A stretch of DNA of 64,000 nucleotides, from the NCBI GenBank assembly GCA_000827265.1, contig KN834825.1:78764-142763 (forward strand). The letters run 5' to 3'. This document shows, piece after piece, positions 1-11,254 of the stretch; the stretch's first letter is position 1, and every line of letters starts with the position of its first letter. The notes under the pieces were generated by a model. The model did not search any database and was not told where the DNA came from. It saw nothing but the letters and a program-made list of their open reading frames with translations. Source of the stretch: Collybiopsis luxurians FD-317 M1. Taxonomy: Eukaryota; Basidiomycota; Agaricomycetes; Agaricales; Omphalotaceae. The position numbers and the translations under genes are program-made.

Positions 1-68
1 ATGATACAAAACAACCACCTGGGCTATAACAAACAAGGGATATTTATTGTCCAATAAGGACACCAAAA
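1..68 (+). mobile_element. 3' tail of the KDZ-type element (partial)
   Basis: These bases match 17567-17632 almost base for base, including GTCCAATAAGGACACC near the end. In both places the match stops at a short A run and continues into different flanking sequence. That is how an element terminus inserted at two separate sites looks. The rest of this copy would lie left of the window. Confidence 0.7.
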
Positions 69-1335
69 CCTAGGTTTGAATGAGGTACTTTGTTATTTAT
101 TGTGTACGCTGATTGTTCATTGTTTCTTGGGGTGGGTGATTCCGTATTATGTTCTCTCTTTCTTTTTTATTTTTCTGTTGGTAGGTCGCTATACTATGTA
201 CATCATTTTCACTCGTAACCAGAATCGAAGATCCTTTGTATATGAGCTGTCCATTAAATTTTTCTGTTTTACCAAAGCGTATTGAAAGTAAATTGTGAAC
301 AACTTGAATTCATTTATAGATCTTTGCCGCAGGACATAATAACTTTCGTGAGACCTTGGCCGCTCGGTAGTACCGGTGCTGTGATTGAGACATAACGGGG
401 AAAGGTATATAATATCCTTCGGAGTGTAGTAACCTTTCTAACTTAAGTGTCGACTGAGGCCAGGATGAAAAAGCGGTTTCTGGCAGTTGTTGTGGGGTTC
501 AAAAGTACTGCTACAAAGTTCAAGTTAACGAGTTAAACCTCGGTCAGAGGAAAAGAAGTAGAGTAGAAAGAACTTGAGTCGAACTTGCACTCGCTGACGG
601 CCTTTGTTGTCTCACTGGCAGGAGTCTATCTCGGCCATTATACCCATGCGTGGAATTCACACATGTTATCATTAGGCACGAGCATACACAAGTGCTGCCA
701 ATTTAAAAGAGGTTGACTCGGGCTAAACATATTTATCCTAGTCATTAATGGAAGTAGTTATGAAGTGTCGATGCGCGTAGTCGGGAAGAACTGGTCCTTG
801 AGCCTTGACCAATTGTACTTCGCCGTTTCCGTTTTTCAGGCTGGGATATAATATCAAAAATTCGCACTGTTAGATTGCTAGTGGGCCGTTGCTCTAACCG
901 TTGCTCTGATTCTTAACTTTGCCTGACGCCGATCTTCGTATCACCATGACTTATTTTCAGTCATGAATAATCTGCTTGTTCGGTTCCTCTATCCCTATAT
1001 ATATCTGTCCTTTTCAATCCAAGTGGCACTGGGTTTGAGGTGGGGAACATATTGGAAATGAATTGAGGAAGAGATTGTGTAGAAAACGCACTTTTTCAAC
1101 CGTCGTCATTCACTACCATGATCGTTATGGCCATTTTACTCGCACCTCTATATAAGAGCTTGCTTAACGGCCTTTCCTATGAGTATCCTTTTTCTGCAAT
1201 GGTACTGAACTACGCTCACAACGACTCGGAAGCTTTCCTACTCGCCCAACGATTGATACACCGTTGTCGGATATTTCAACGGTAATTTCTAGCCCCTTCG
1301 TCTATCCTTCTTCAAACTAATTACCCTCTCATCCA
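69..1335. repeat. Spacer of the NLR/ALDH tandem unit, copy A
   Basis: This stretch is 80-90% similar by eye to 6240-7277 (copy B) and to 14680-15423 plus 17633-18110 (copy C). I see no open coding frame that is conserved between copies. It includes a TATA-like CTATATAAG at about 1149, in front of the ALDH remnant; the same motif is kept in copy C at about 17975. Confidence 0.75.
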
Positions 1336-2010
1336 GATATCCAGATTCATACCTCCCTCCGCACTGTCCTGACCTTTCTAAAATCCCTCCCTCTCCCTAC
1401 CGCCAAAACCTCCTCCTCCAACTCGCCCGCATGCTCGAAGAAAACTGCCAATCCTTCGCCCCCGCCATCAAGTTGACTTTGGAAAACCTGCATTCAAGTG
1501 CTACATTGGTGAAATCAACTCTATGATCGATATAGCGATTGTTTCAGCGAGGAGGGTGCAGAAGTGGGCAAGGGAGAAGAGTTATACAGGGCATGTGGAT
1601 TTGCCGAAGCGCTGAAGGCGTGGAACTCCAAGGTGGTGCCTACGCCAAAGGGGGCAGTGCTTTCTATTAGTTCTTAGTGCGTATTTTGTCAACCTGCTTT
1701 TGCTCGGATGCTAATTCCATGTAATTGTGGTCTACCTGTTCTTGTCAAACAGGAATGATCCCCTCGTTCCGTCCATACATGCTATTTCGATTCCCATCTG
1801 CGTATCATGATCTATATGTATTCAGAACTCGGGAACATAGATCTAAGCTACGATAGGCGCCATCGCAGCCGTATGCCTCAAACTCAGTGAGGTCATGGTC
1901 AACTACTCCAACAACTCCTACCGAAATTTCTCGACCAGGATATGATTAGGGTGGTGCATTGAGGTGTTCCGGAGATGACGAAGGTGTTGGAGTTGAAATG
2001 GGATCATAGT
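1336..2010 (+). pseudogene. Aldehyde dehydrogenase (ALDH3/fatty-aldehyde type) remnant, copy A
   Basis: Broken frames give ALDH N-terminal signatures in order: a YRQ..LLQLARMLEEN helix, the F..YIGEINSMID region, WNSKVVPTPKGAVL before the NAD-binding fold, IGAIAA..CLKLSEV, and EMTKVLELKWDH. The family oxidises aldehydes to acids with NAD(P). Stops and frameshifts separate every block: TGA after the LPK segment, TAG after VLSIS, and TGA after DMIRVVH. Everything after WDH is missing, including the catalytic Glu and Cys segments, because homology jumps from about 2050 straight into the region in front of the NLR. It is clearly non-functional. The family assignment is by motif; the closest fit is the fungal hexadecenal/fatty aldehyde dehydrogenase group. 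Confidence 0.8.
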
Positions 2011-3073
2011 ACGTTTTGAGTTTTGTCTAGAGTTCATTCCATTCAAGGTTGTTTTGTCTATGTATCGCTGTTCCGGTTATCGTGGTCCTATGATTGAACC
2101 CTCATGTCTCATATCTTTTCCCCCTCGGACTTGTCACATTCCTTTCTCACATTCGCATGCACGCTTGACGCTGGAACACTGTGTTTCATAACCTTGTATT
2201 CACACTCGGGTCGTCCCTGTGATAAAGCAGGAGAGTGAGAGGAGAGAATAACTTGAAATGTTGTTTTCCCACTGACTGTATTGTATGCTAACAAGTATTG
2301 CGAGGTTTTGGTAAAACATGTAAATTATGGATGTATGAAGCTGCTTAAATGTCAAGCGCTTGAGCTGTGGATAGCTGTGGATATGAGATGTGCTTGCATT
2401 CAGCAACACCGGAATAGCTTTGAGTGAATATAGAGTGATTGGCATTTGATCGCCACGGGTTGCAATAAGTCAGCAACCAAGAACCGTCCTGCTTGCACAA
2501 ATTTCCGACAAGTGTCGGAGGGTGGCAGGAAGGTTGATGGACTGAATATCTAGAGGTGTGTTATAGATCGCTTTCAATTCATTAGTCAGTACAGCATCGT
2601 GTGAGTGGAATGTCAAGTGGTGAATGTATGATTATATGATGATAATCGTATCTAATCAACCGCTGGCGGGTATATATAAGATGTAGAACCCTTGGCGGTC
2701 GTTTGATCCCCAGGCTCAACTTCCGCCCAATGGCCGATAGGTGAGAAAAATATTGATCAATACGAAAATATCTAATGTTCTCCATCACCTTAGAGGTCAA
2801 CAAACTGTTCATTCACCTATTTCCGGTCTGCAACAACATGTTCGGAGCTCTGGGAGTAATGTCACACACAATTCGTCAGTGATGACACACGAAATTGTGA
2901 ATTCGGTTAAAAGTAAACACAAATTTTTACAGAGGTGCGATTTTTCCTGGAACATCACATGTGACTGCACATATGTCCAGTCCAGAACAAAATATTCCGG
3001 CATCTGCCACACATTACTCGTGAGTACCAACACAAGATATTGTAACAGTTGGAGTTAAGGTAAATCGTTACAG
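2011..3073. other. 5' region of NLR copy 1
   Basis: The region is alignable with 10325-11254 throughout. It holds a TATA-like TATATATAAG at about 2671, followed by a stretch of about 300 bases that probably contains untranslated leader or unresolved first exons. A degenerate duplicate of the GASNFTI exon start is visible at about 2935-2965 (ATTTTTCCTGGAACATCAC). No first exon with a convincing ATG can be chosen. Confidence 0.5.
2671..2680 (+). promoter_or_regulatory. TATA box of NLR copy 1
   Basis: The sequence is TATATATAAG, in a block otherwise identical to the copy 2 promoter, where the same position reads TATAAATAAG. Confidence 0.45.
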
Positions 3074-5940
3074 AGGAGACTATTTCTCTGGAGCATCAAA
3101 CTTTACCATCCGTGGAAATGTCAACATAAATGGAGCAGCTAAACCTAAAGAAAATGCAGTTGAAACCGCTCCAGCTGGTAACATCCTCCACCTTAACATG
3201 CTAGGATTTATTTACTGAAAGAAACTAAAAGGATTCACTGCAGGTATGACTGACCTTAGTCCAGTCTCTCCATTTTTTACAGGGAGAAAGGATATTCTCT
3301 CAGAGCTTGAAACTTATTTCGGAGTTGAGTCTCCTTCAATTAGAGCTGATGAAGAAAAATGTTTGTTCTTTATGGGATGGGAGGAGCAGGAAAAACTCAA
3401 ATTGCTTTGAAGTTCATGAATACATTCAGAAAAAGGAAGCAGTGTTTGAAATTATGAGAATGGATGTCAGAAGAATAACTCTCTCCCTTTGAAGTTTCAC
3501 TCAGTGCTACATGATTACTGTGCACTCTGAAGAATCAATCAATGCATGTTACTACAATATTGCTCTCAAGAATGGGCTTGGTGAGTTCAGCAACTGGGAA
3601 GCTGGACTTAGATGGCTGGCACAGCATCAAGAAGAATGGATGATTCTCTATGATAATGCTGATGATCCTGACCTTAACTTGGGGAAGTTTCTGCCTCAGT
3701 CTAGTCATGGTAACATCATTGTTACTTCGAGGAATGGTACCCTCAAACAGATCAGCACCAAGTCCAAAGAGTTGAAAAATATGCAACCCAAGGATGGCAT
3801 TCTGTTATTTTTGAAGCATGCTATAAAAGACCATCAGGCAACTCCAGAGGAAGAATCAATTGCATCTGATATTGCAGCAAAGTTGCATTACTTTGCTTTA
3901 GCTCTTGTGCATGCTGGGTCCTATATATTACAGCAAAACTGTTTGGATTCATATCTACACAGATTGGAACAGCATCAACGAGCATTGATGACTAGGAGCC
4001 TGCCCCAAAGCATTGAAAAATATTCATTATCAGTCTATGCTACCTGGGATCTTAGCTGGGAAAAATTGGATGAACAATGTAAAACATTTTTGAGGTTGTG
4101 TTCGTTCTATCACTATGAAGGGATTTCGAGAAAATTATTTCAGAGGGCATTGAATAATCTCCCATGGGAAAAAGAAGTGGAGACTTTGGCAGCCTATCCT
4201 GTTTTATCATTTCTTACATCACAAAAATTAGAGTGGGATGAACTTTGGATGGACAACATTGTTCAAATAATCAGCTCATATTCTCTGATTAGTATTGACA
4301 AGGGAGGGACATATTCATTGCATCCATTAGTTCATCACTGGATTCGAGACAGCATTGAGAGTGCCAAGCAAACAGACTTTCAGCTAGAAGCTCAAAGTAC
4401 TGTAGCAATTGCCATGAATGATGCAGATATGGCATTTTTAAGGTCACTAGTTCCACACTGTACAGATTTTGACATTACAGGAGATTACCACACTGACTGG
4501 GCAATAGGCTATTTGTGGTTTAGATGTGGCTACTATTCCAGAGCTTATGATTTGTGGGACCCACTGTGGCATAAACTGGAGGTGAAATATGGGAAAAGGC
4601 ATCATCTGACTCTAGATCAAATGAATTGGATTATAAAAGTGCTGGATAACCTGGGAAAAAATAAGGAAGCTATGAAGCTTGCAGAGTCAATGTTGAAAAT
4701 GACAAAAGAATCATTTGGAGAGGAGGATCCACTCACTCTCGTTGGAATGCATACCTTGTCAAACCAATATTCCAATATGGGAAGATGGAATGAAGCTCTA
4801 CAAATTGATGAGCCATTGGTGAAGATGTCCAAGAAAGTATTGGGAGAGCAGCATCCTGCAACTCTCACCAGATTGAGCAATTTGGCAAATAGATATACTG
4901 AAGCTGGAAGGTTTATAGAGGCTCTGCAGATTGCAAGCACCCTAGTGGAGGTGTCCAAGAAAGTATTGGGAGAGCAGCATTCTGATACTCTAGTTAGAAT
5001 GGCAAACTTGGCAGTTAGCTACAGAGTGATAGGAAGATATAATGAAGCACTAAAGATTTCAGAGCAGCTGGTGGAAATGTCAAAGGAGATGATGGGGGAG
5101 CAACATCCTGATACACTGAGAAGAGTACATAACTTGGCCCAGGATCACTTTCATTTAGGAAGATATAATGACACCTTGCACCTTCAAGAGCCTTTAGTAA
5201 ACATATCAAAGCAAATCTTAGGAGAGCTGCATCCTGTTACTATGACCAGAATATCCAGCTTAGCAACATCTTATTTATATTTGGGATAATACAATGAAGC
5301 ACTGCAGCTTTCAGAGCCTCTAGTGAAAATGTCAATTGAAATTTTGGGAGAGCACCATCCTAATACTCTTAACAAAATGCAAGCCTTGACAAACATCAAC
5401 TCTGGAATGGGCAGATTTGAGGAAGCTCTGCAAATTGGAGAGCCACTGGCAGAGCTGTCAAAGACAGTACTGGGAGAAGAACACCCAGATACTCTTGCTA
5501 GACTGGACAATTTGGCATTATACCTCTCTTACATTGGAAACAATGAGAAAGCTCTGGAAATTGGAGAGCCAGTATTGGAGAAGTGCAGGAACTTACTGGG
5601 AGAGCAGCATCCTTCGACTCTCATCGCAATGCAAATCTTGGCAGACATATACTCTAGAGTTGGAAGACATCAAGAAGCTCTGCAGATCTTAGAGCCCCTT
5701 GTGGAGATGTCCAGGCAAACACTAGGAGAGCAGCATCCTCATACTCTCTGGAGAATAGAATGTTTGATGGAAATCCGAGCTGACATTAACACTCCTCCCT
5801 CAGATATTGCTCCACCTAAAAAATCTTCCCATAAACCATTCAAGGGAATTTTTGGCTGTTCAAAAAACACAGCAGGAAATGATTCTCATAAAATGATAAT
5901 TGTGGTATTAGCTCCAGTGCCTGTGTTAGAATACATATGA
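3074..5940 (+). pseudogene. NB-ARC/TPR NLR-like protein, copy 1 (decayed)
   Basis: This is a paralogue of the gene at 11255-14323, with the same order: GASNFTI-type leader exon, intron about 3178-3243, PFFTGRKDILSELETYF, P-loop GMGGAGKTQ, kinase-2 WMILYDNADDP, GNIIVTSRN, HPLVHHWIRD, then about ten 42-residue kinesin-light-chain-type TPRs ending in LGE.HP.TL. Comparison with copy 2 shows four lesions. One base is missing just before the P-loop (about 3358). The intron donor after FMNTFRKR has changed from GT to GA (about 3414). An in-frame TAA at 5287-5289 replaces an Arg codon within the TPRs. One base is lost near 5851, replacing the native C-terminus with a frameshifted tail to 5940. Long open segments (592 and 205 codons) remain, so decay is recent. 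Confidence 0.88.
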
Positions 5941-7659
5941 AGCTAATACAAACTTCACTCTTCAATAAATGTTTTGTGCTTGAACACCTTTCCTATTATT
6001 TATGTGATTGTTTTTTTTTATTTGCAGCGATCAGCTAATTTCTCTGGCATCAAGTGGAATACAGCGATGGCGGTTATTTGATATATGGATATATATATAT
6101 TCGCGATCTCTTTTTGGCGTGGTCTATCTGAAAATTGCACTAGCTCAGAGCCTCAGGCTCAGTATCGCTATGTATGTTCTTCCTTTTTCTACGAGAAGAC
6201 AGGCTAGTACAAGGGAGGCCAGGCAAAGCTGTTATTTAGGCCCTAGGATTGAAATGAGATGCTTGGTTATTTATTGTGTCCGCTGATTGTTCATTGCTTC
6301 TTGGGGTGAGTGATTCTGTATTATGTTCTCCTTTTTTCTTCCGGTTGGTAGGTCGCTATACTGTGTACATCATTTTCACTTGTAACCAGAATCGGAAATG
6401 TTTTGTATATGAACTTTCCATTGAAGTTACTGTTTTACCAAAGTGCATTGAATGTGTATCGTGAACAATTCGTTTATGGATCTTTGCCGCAGGACAATGC
6501 AACCTGCGTGAGACCTTCCACTCGGTAGTACCAGTGCTGTGATTGAGATTGAGACATAACAGGGAAAGGTTGGTAATATCCTTCGGTGTGTAGTAAGCTT
6601 TCCAAACTTACGCGTCGACTAAGGCCGGGATGAAAAAGCGGTTTCTGGCAGCTGTCATGGTGTTCAAAAGTAGATAAAATGCTGAGTTAAACATCAGTCC
6701 GAGGAAAAGAAGCAGAATCTGAATACAAACTTGCACTCGCCGAAGGCCTTCATAATCTCACGGGCATGAGTTTTTCTTGGCCATTATAGCCATATGCGGA
6801 ATTCACACAACTTATCATTAAACACCAGCAAACACAAGCGATGCAAATTTTAAAAGAGGCTGACTCAGGCCGACCATACTTATTCCGGTCGTTAACGGAA
6901 GTTTTGAAGTGTCGATGCGTGTACTTCGCCGTTGCCGTTTTTCGGGCCGGGGTATAATATCAAAAATTCGCATTGTTAGATTGCTAGTGGGCCATTGCAC
7001 TAACCCTTTCTCTGATTCTTAACTTCGCCGGCCTTCGCATCACCATTACTTATTTTCAGTCATGAATAATCTGCTTGTTCGCTTAATCTATCCCTATATA
7101 TATCTGTCCATTTAAGTCCAAGCGGCACTGGGTTTGAGGCGGGGAAGCATAAGAGAAGTGGATTGAGGAAGAGAGAACCTCAAGAAGGAAGGGAATTCGC
7201 TATGTCGGCGTTTATACGTCACCGGTCCGGATGGCTTTGTGCAGTGATGCGCACTTTTTCAACTGTCGTCATTCACTAGGCTGGCACATCTCGTGAAAAT
7301 TTAGGAGGGTGAGCGCGGCAGCGATGCCGGCCGCACGGCGCCAGGCACTGAATATATGTAAATACCGCACCTTGTACTTCTTCCTCTTCGTTCACCACGA
7401 CCACCGCGTACGGTCGCATTTTTTGACCCCGAATACAATCCTAGACTTGTATAAATCGATTTTGGCTCGATTAAACGCATCAAATGGCTTGTATTTTCCC
7501 GGAATTTTGAGGCCCTTACCCACTATCTGTACCAGCAGCAAAGCAACTACTGGAGCTGCTTGGCGACTCGGACTTTATTTCCACACTCACCGACGACAAA
7601 ACCTCGGCTATCTGGCGCAGTTTCATTGCACTCGATAGAGCCAGTCGCGGCACAAAAGG
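5941..7659. repeat. Spacer of the NLR/ALDH tandem unit, copy B
   Basis: Positions 6000-7277 align with copies A and C of the spacer. From about 7278 the homology ends. About 380 bases of unrelated sequence (7279-7660) then replace the promoter and first two exons of ALDH found in copies A and C. Within it, about 7500-7670 is open in one frame and reads into the ALDH remnant, but I do not recognise the peptide. Confidence 0.7.
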
Positions 7660-10242
7660 TCCCAGCGAAAGTGGTGTCCAACTACTCCAACAACTCCTAC
7701 CGAAATTTCTCGATCAGGTAGTATGGATTAGGGTGGTGCGTGGAGGTGTTCCGGAGATGACGAAGGTGTTGGAGTTGAAATGGGATCACAGTACGTTTTG
7801 AGTTCTTTTTCGAGAGTTCATTCCATTCAAGGTTGTTTTGTCTCCCCGACTCTGACCGAAGGGAAGGGAGGGCTTTGTATGCAGTGATCGGCCACGATCT
7901 CCCCAAATCTGGCCCCAATAGGCAGGAGTTTCTCACAATACATTGATGAGACTCAAATCGAGGTTGCGTGATAAACCTCCTTTCTTAACTCACAGTTGAT
8001 GCTTCAGTGCTTAACCTGAATTTTATTGACAAAATTTTGTCAATTCTCATATATCATGTACAGTAGAGTTTAAAACTTCTATCTTTTCCGGATGCTACTC
8101 AGTGTGAGATGCTTGGAAGATTTGAATTGGGTACTATTCTCACAGCAGGCAGCTGCCCAAGAGGAGCTAGAGATTCAGAACTTGGATACAATTCTCACGG
8201 GACCCCTTCCTCCCCATTTAAGGAAGGAGTCCAGATCGGCACTATTGGCGAGTCAGTTGCATGCATGTACCAGGGCCCAAACTGGCTCTTGTAGTGATTC
8301 TAATGTGTAATACAATTTGCCATTATGGTTGATTAGATTACAGCTCGTGCTTGCCAGCAATTGTGACTGTATTCCTATCTGATACTCCCAGGATCTCAAA
8401 GTGAAGCAGACTTCAATGTTATTGGATAGTCTCTACCTAAAATTTGACTTTGTGTCTATTTCACTATGTTGCAGGCTGCCATGACTGTTCAGTACAACAG
8501 GATGGGCAGCTTGGCAGCAACAACATTTTCCTCAGCTACAACTCAGCTAGTTGCCATCACAGAACCTTCTGGACTGCAGCCTTTCGCATGGCAACATAGT
8601 GTATCCCCAATCTGAATCTCTGGCTCCTCTTGCAGCCACCACCAATAAGGAAATAATTCAAATAGCTGCAAACATACAGCATTTCCGGCAAGCATTGCTT
8701 TCCCCAACTCTGACTGAAGGGAAGGGAGGGTCTTGTTCCCTGTGATTGGGAAATATGCATCCAACTTTCTGCATTAAGAATCAAATCAAATTAATTAACA
8801 ATCACTTGGTAACAAGCTGGGATGCTGCATGTAGAGTGATGCCCGAATCACTCAGGTCAATCCGTAACAGTACAACTGGAGACAGTTTGAGGGGGCTTTG
8901 CATGGACAAGGGACAAAGTGGGTTGGGACCAAAAATTGCTTGTTGACCCAGTGCCATTGTGCAGGCGGCGAGACAACTGAGAGGGAGCAGTTGCCAAATA
9001 GAATTATCCAGATAGTAGAGTCTCAGGAGAGCTTCAAAGCTGGGCAGATGCTCCGCAGAGCCAGAATGCAGAGTGGTCCATTTACATGCCCAACCAACCC
9101 TAAGCCACTGGTTGCAGTCCATGAACAAAAAAAATAAAGCTCTATGGAACAAGGGCTGGACCACTAAGGTATAAGATACAATAATACAAAATATCTGGAC
9201 TATTAAGTAGATAAAACCGTGATGAGTCAGGGATTGTCGCTCCGGCGGCGCTAAGGATATGTATCGCTGTTCCGGTCATCGTGGTCCTATGATTAGAACC
9301 CTCATATCTCATATTATACCTTCAACCTGTTTTATCAATGACTTGGATGGATGGATGGATGGATTGACTGATCCCTTCCTCTTTGGTTGTTTGTAGTCTT
9401 CTACACAGGAAACAAAACCGTCGCACACATCATCGCTGCTGCAGCTGCTAAACAACTTGTCCCTTTCACCCTCGTGAGTTGTGGGCAAGTCTCCCGTGAT
9501 CATCGATCTGAAATGCGATTTGGAGTTCGCGGCGAAGAGGACAATGTGGGGGAAGGTGATGAATTGTGGACAGGTGCATGTACCTCCTACATTTTTCGAA
9601 TGTTATATGTTATATGATACAATACGATGCGCTATAAGTGTGGAACCGAATATTTAACATTTACGTCGCTTCCTGCCATATATCTTCTCCCTCCATTCCA
9701 CCCTCCCCGACCAAACCTTTTACTCATGACCGAATACCTAAAAAAAATTAACATCTTGACTCATTATTTCAATCTGTGTATCACCCGACTACGTCCTCAT
9801 CAGCCTCTCCGCTCTCTCGTGGTACGTTGATGGGCTGAAGAAGGCGTACAAGGAGATGCACCCCGCTAATCAAGGCGCCGCGTTGGGGTCGGATTTGTAT
9901 GCGTATATCATTGATTTGCAACATTTCAATAGGATCAAAGCTGTACGTTATACATGTATTATATATTATGCATTCTTCTTGTCTTTTTTTGGCTTTGGCT
10001 TTGGTTTTGGTTATGGTTTCAGCTTAAAATGTCCCAATTAGGCCTCCTCGACAAGACGAAAGGAAAGATCCTCATGGGAGGTCGCATAGATGAGGAAGTG
10101 TTGAAGGTCGAGCCGACAGTTGTTTTGGGAAAGGAAGAGGATGTGTTGTTGGAATCGGAGACGTTTAGACTAATTTTGACAATCGTGGACTTAGAGGAGG
10201 AGGGGTTTGTTAGGAGGGCTTGTGATTGGGTTAGTGAGAGGT
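7660..10242 (+). pseudogene. Aldehyde dehydrogenase remnant, copy B, interrupted by an insertion
   Basis: The left piece (7660-7795) encodes LLQQLLPKFLDQ and EMTKVLELKWDH. The right piece (from about 9394) encodes VFYTGNKTVAHIIAAAAAKQL, then in a shifted frame KSPVIIDLKCDLEFAA and TMWGKVMNCGQ. After an intron come ICVSPDYVL with the expected catalytic Cys, VDGLKKAYKEMHP, LYAYIIDLQHFNRIKA, and LLDKTKGKILMGGRIDEE..EPTVV. This is the ordered C-terminal half of an ALDH. A 1.4 kb insertion sits in the intron after WDH, the ELGGK motif is frameshifted, and the N-terminal half is gone. It is non-functional. Confidence 0.85.
7844..9258. mobile_element. Unidentified 1.4 kb insertion in ALDH copy B
   Basis: ALDH copy A reads GGTTGTTTTGTCT directly into ATGTATCGCTGTTCCGG; here 1415 bases separate the same two flanks. 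Inside, a block of about 50 bases at the left edge (CTCTGACCGAAGGGAAGGGAGGG) recurs at about 8708. A block of about 25 bases (GAGGAGC.AGAGATTCAGA) occurs inverted at about 8161 and 8611-8635. No transposase is recognisable in any frame and I could not define terminal inverted repeats. It is probably a non-autonomous element or a nested composite. Confidence 0.55.
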
Positions 10243-11254
10243 GAGTGTTCTTGTTTCTTTTTCTTTGGATTTCGTCCGAGGGGTTGTCATCACATTGCAA
10301 TCCTAATTCTAATCCTATCCTTTCCCCCCTGGACGGGCCACGTGCCTTTCACACATTCGCGTGCACACTTAACGCTGGAACGCTGTGTTTGATAACACTC
10401 GAGCCGCCCCTTTAATAAAGTGGGTGGGTGAGAGGAGAGAATAACTTGAAGTGGTGTTTTCCCACTGACTGTATTGTATACTAAACAAGTATTGCGAGGT
10501 TTTGGGAAAACGTGTAAGTTATGGATGCATGAAGCCGCTTAAATGTCAAGCGCTTGAGCCGTGGATATGGGATGTGCTTGCATTCAGCAACACCGGCATA
10601 GCTTTGAGTGGATATAGAGTGATCGGTATTTGATCGCAATGTGTTGCAATAAGTCAGCAACCAAAAACCCTCCTGCCTGCCCAATTTTCCGACAAGTGTC
10701 GGAGGGCGGCAGAAAGGTTAATGGACTGAATATCTGGAGGTGTGCGACACATCGCTTTCAATTCATTAGTCAGTACAGCCCCGTGTGAATGGAATGTCAA
10801 GAAGTGAATGCATGATTATATGATGATAATCGTATCTAATCAACCGCTGGCGGGTATAAATAAGATGTAGAACCCTTGGCGGTCGTTTGATCCCCAGGTT
10901 CAACGTCCGCCCAATGGCCAATAGGTGGGGAAAATTTTGATCAATACGAAAATATCTAATGTTCTCCATCACCTTAGAAGTCAACAAACTGTTCATTCAC
11001 CTATTTCCGATCTGCAACAACATGTTCAGAGCTCTGGGAGTAATGTCACACACAATCCGTCAGTGAAGACACACGAAATTGTGAATTCGGTTGAAAGTAA
11101 ACATAAATTGTTACAGAGTTGCTATTTTTCCTGGAGCATCACATGTAACTGCACATATGTCCAGTCCAGAACAAAATATTCCGGCATCTGCCATACACTA
11201 CTCGTCAGTACTGACACTAGTGTAACAGTTTGAAGTTAATGTAAATCGTTACAG
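10243..11254. other. 5' region of NLR copy 2
   Basis: This is colinear with 2120-3073. It contains the TATA box, the presumed leader, and a degenerate duplicate of the GASNFTI exon border at about 11113-11140. A frame from about 10925 to 11100 is open in both copies but lacks an ATG, so its coding status is undecided. Confidence 0.5.
10855..10864 (+). promoter_or_regulatory. TATA box of NLR copy 2
   Basis: TATAAATAAG lies about 400 bases before the first coding exon I can support, inside a block conserved with NLR copy 1. It is the only strong TATA-like element in this interval. Confidence 0.45.

Noticed and set aside
2109..2445. Minus-strand open frames of 61-81 codons
   Set aside because: They lie in the repeated region before the NLR, are not conserved in the copy at 10.3-10.7 kb beyond chance, and have no motif or promoter.
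4617..5510. Minus-strand frames over the TPR region (also 13129-14088)
   Set aside because: They are shadows of the repetitive TPR coding sequence; the opposite strand of a repeated exon is open by composition.
9960..10020. GGCTTTGGCTTTGGTTTTGG tract as a possible microsatellite element
   Set aside because: It is a short imperfect hexamer run inside an ALDH intron, ordinary simple sequence.
10959..11066. 36-codon frame beginning MFSITLEV, present in both NLR copies
   Set aside because: Conservation there is no better than that of the surrounding non-coding DNA; it could be an upstream ORF but I cannot support it.
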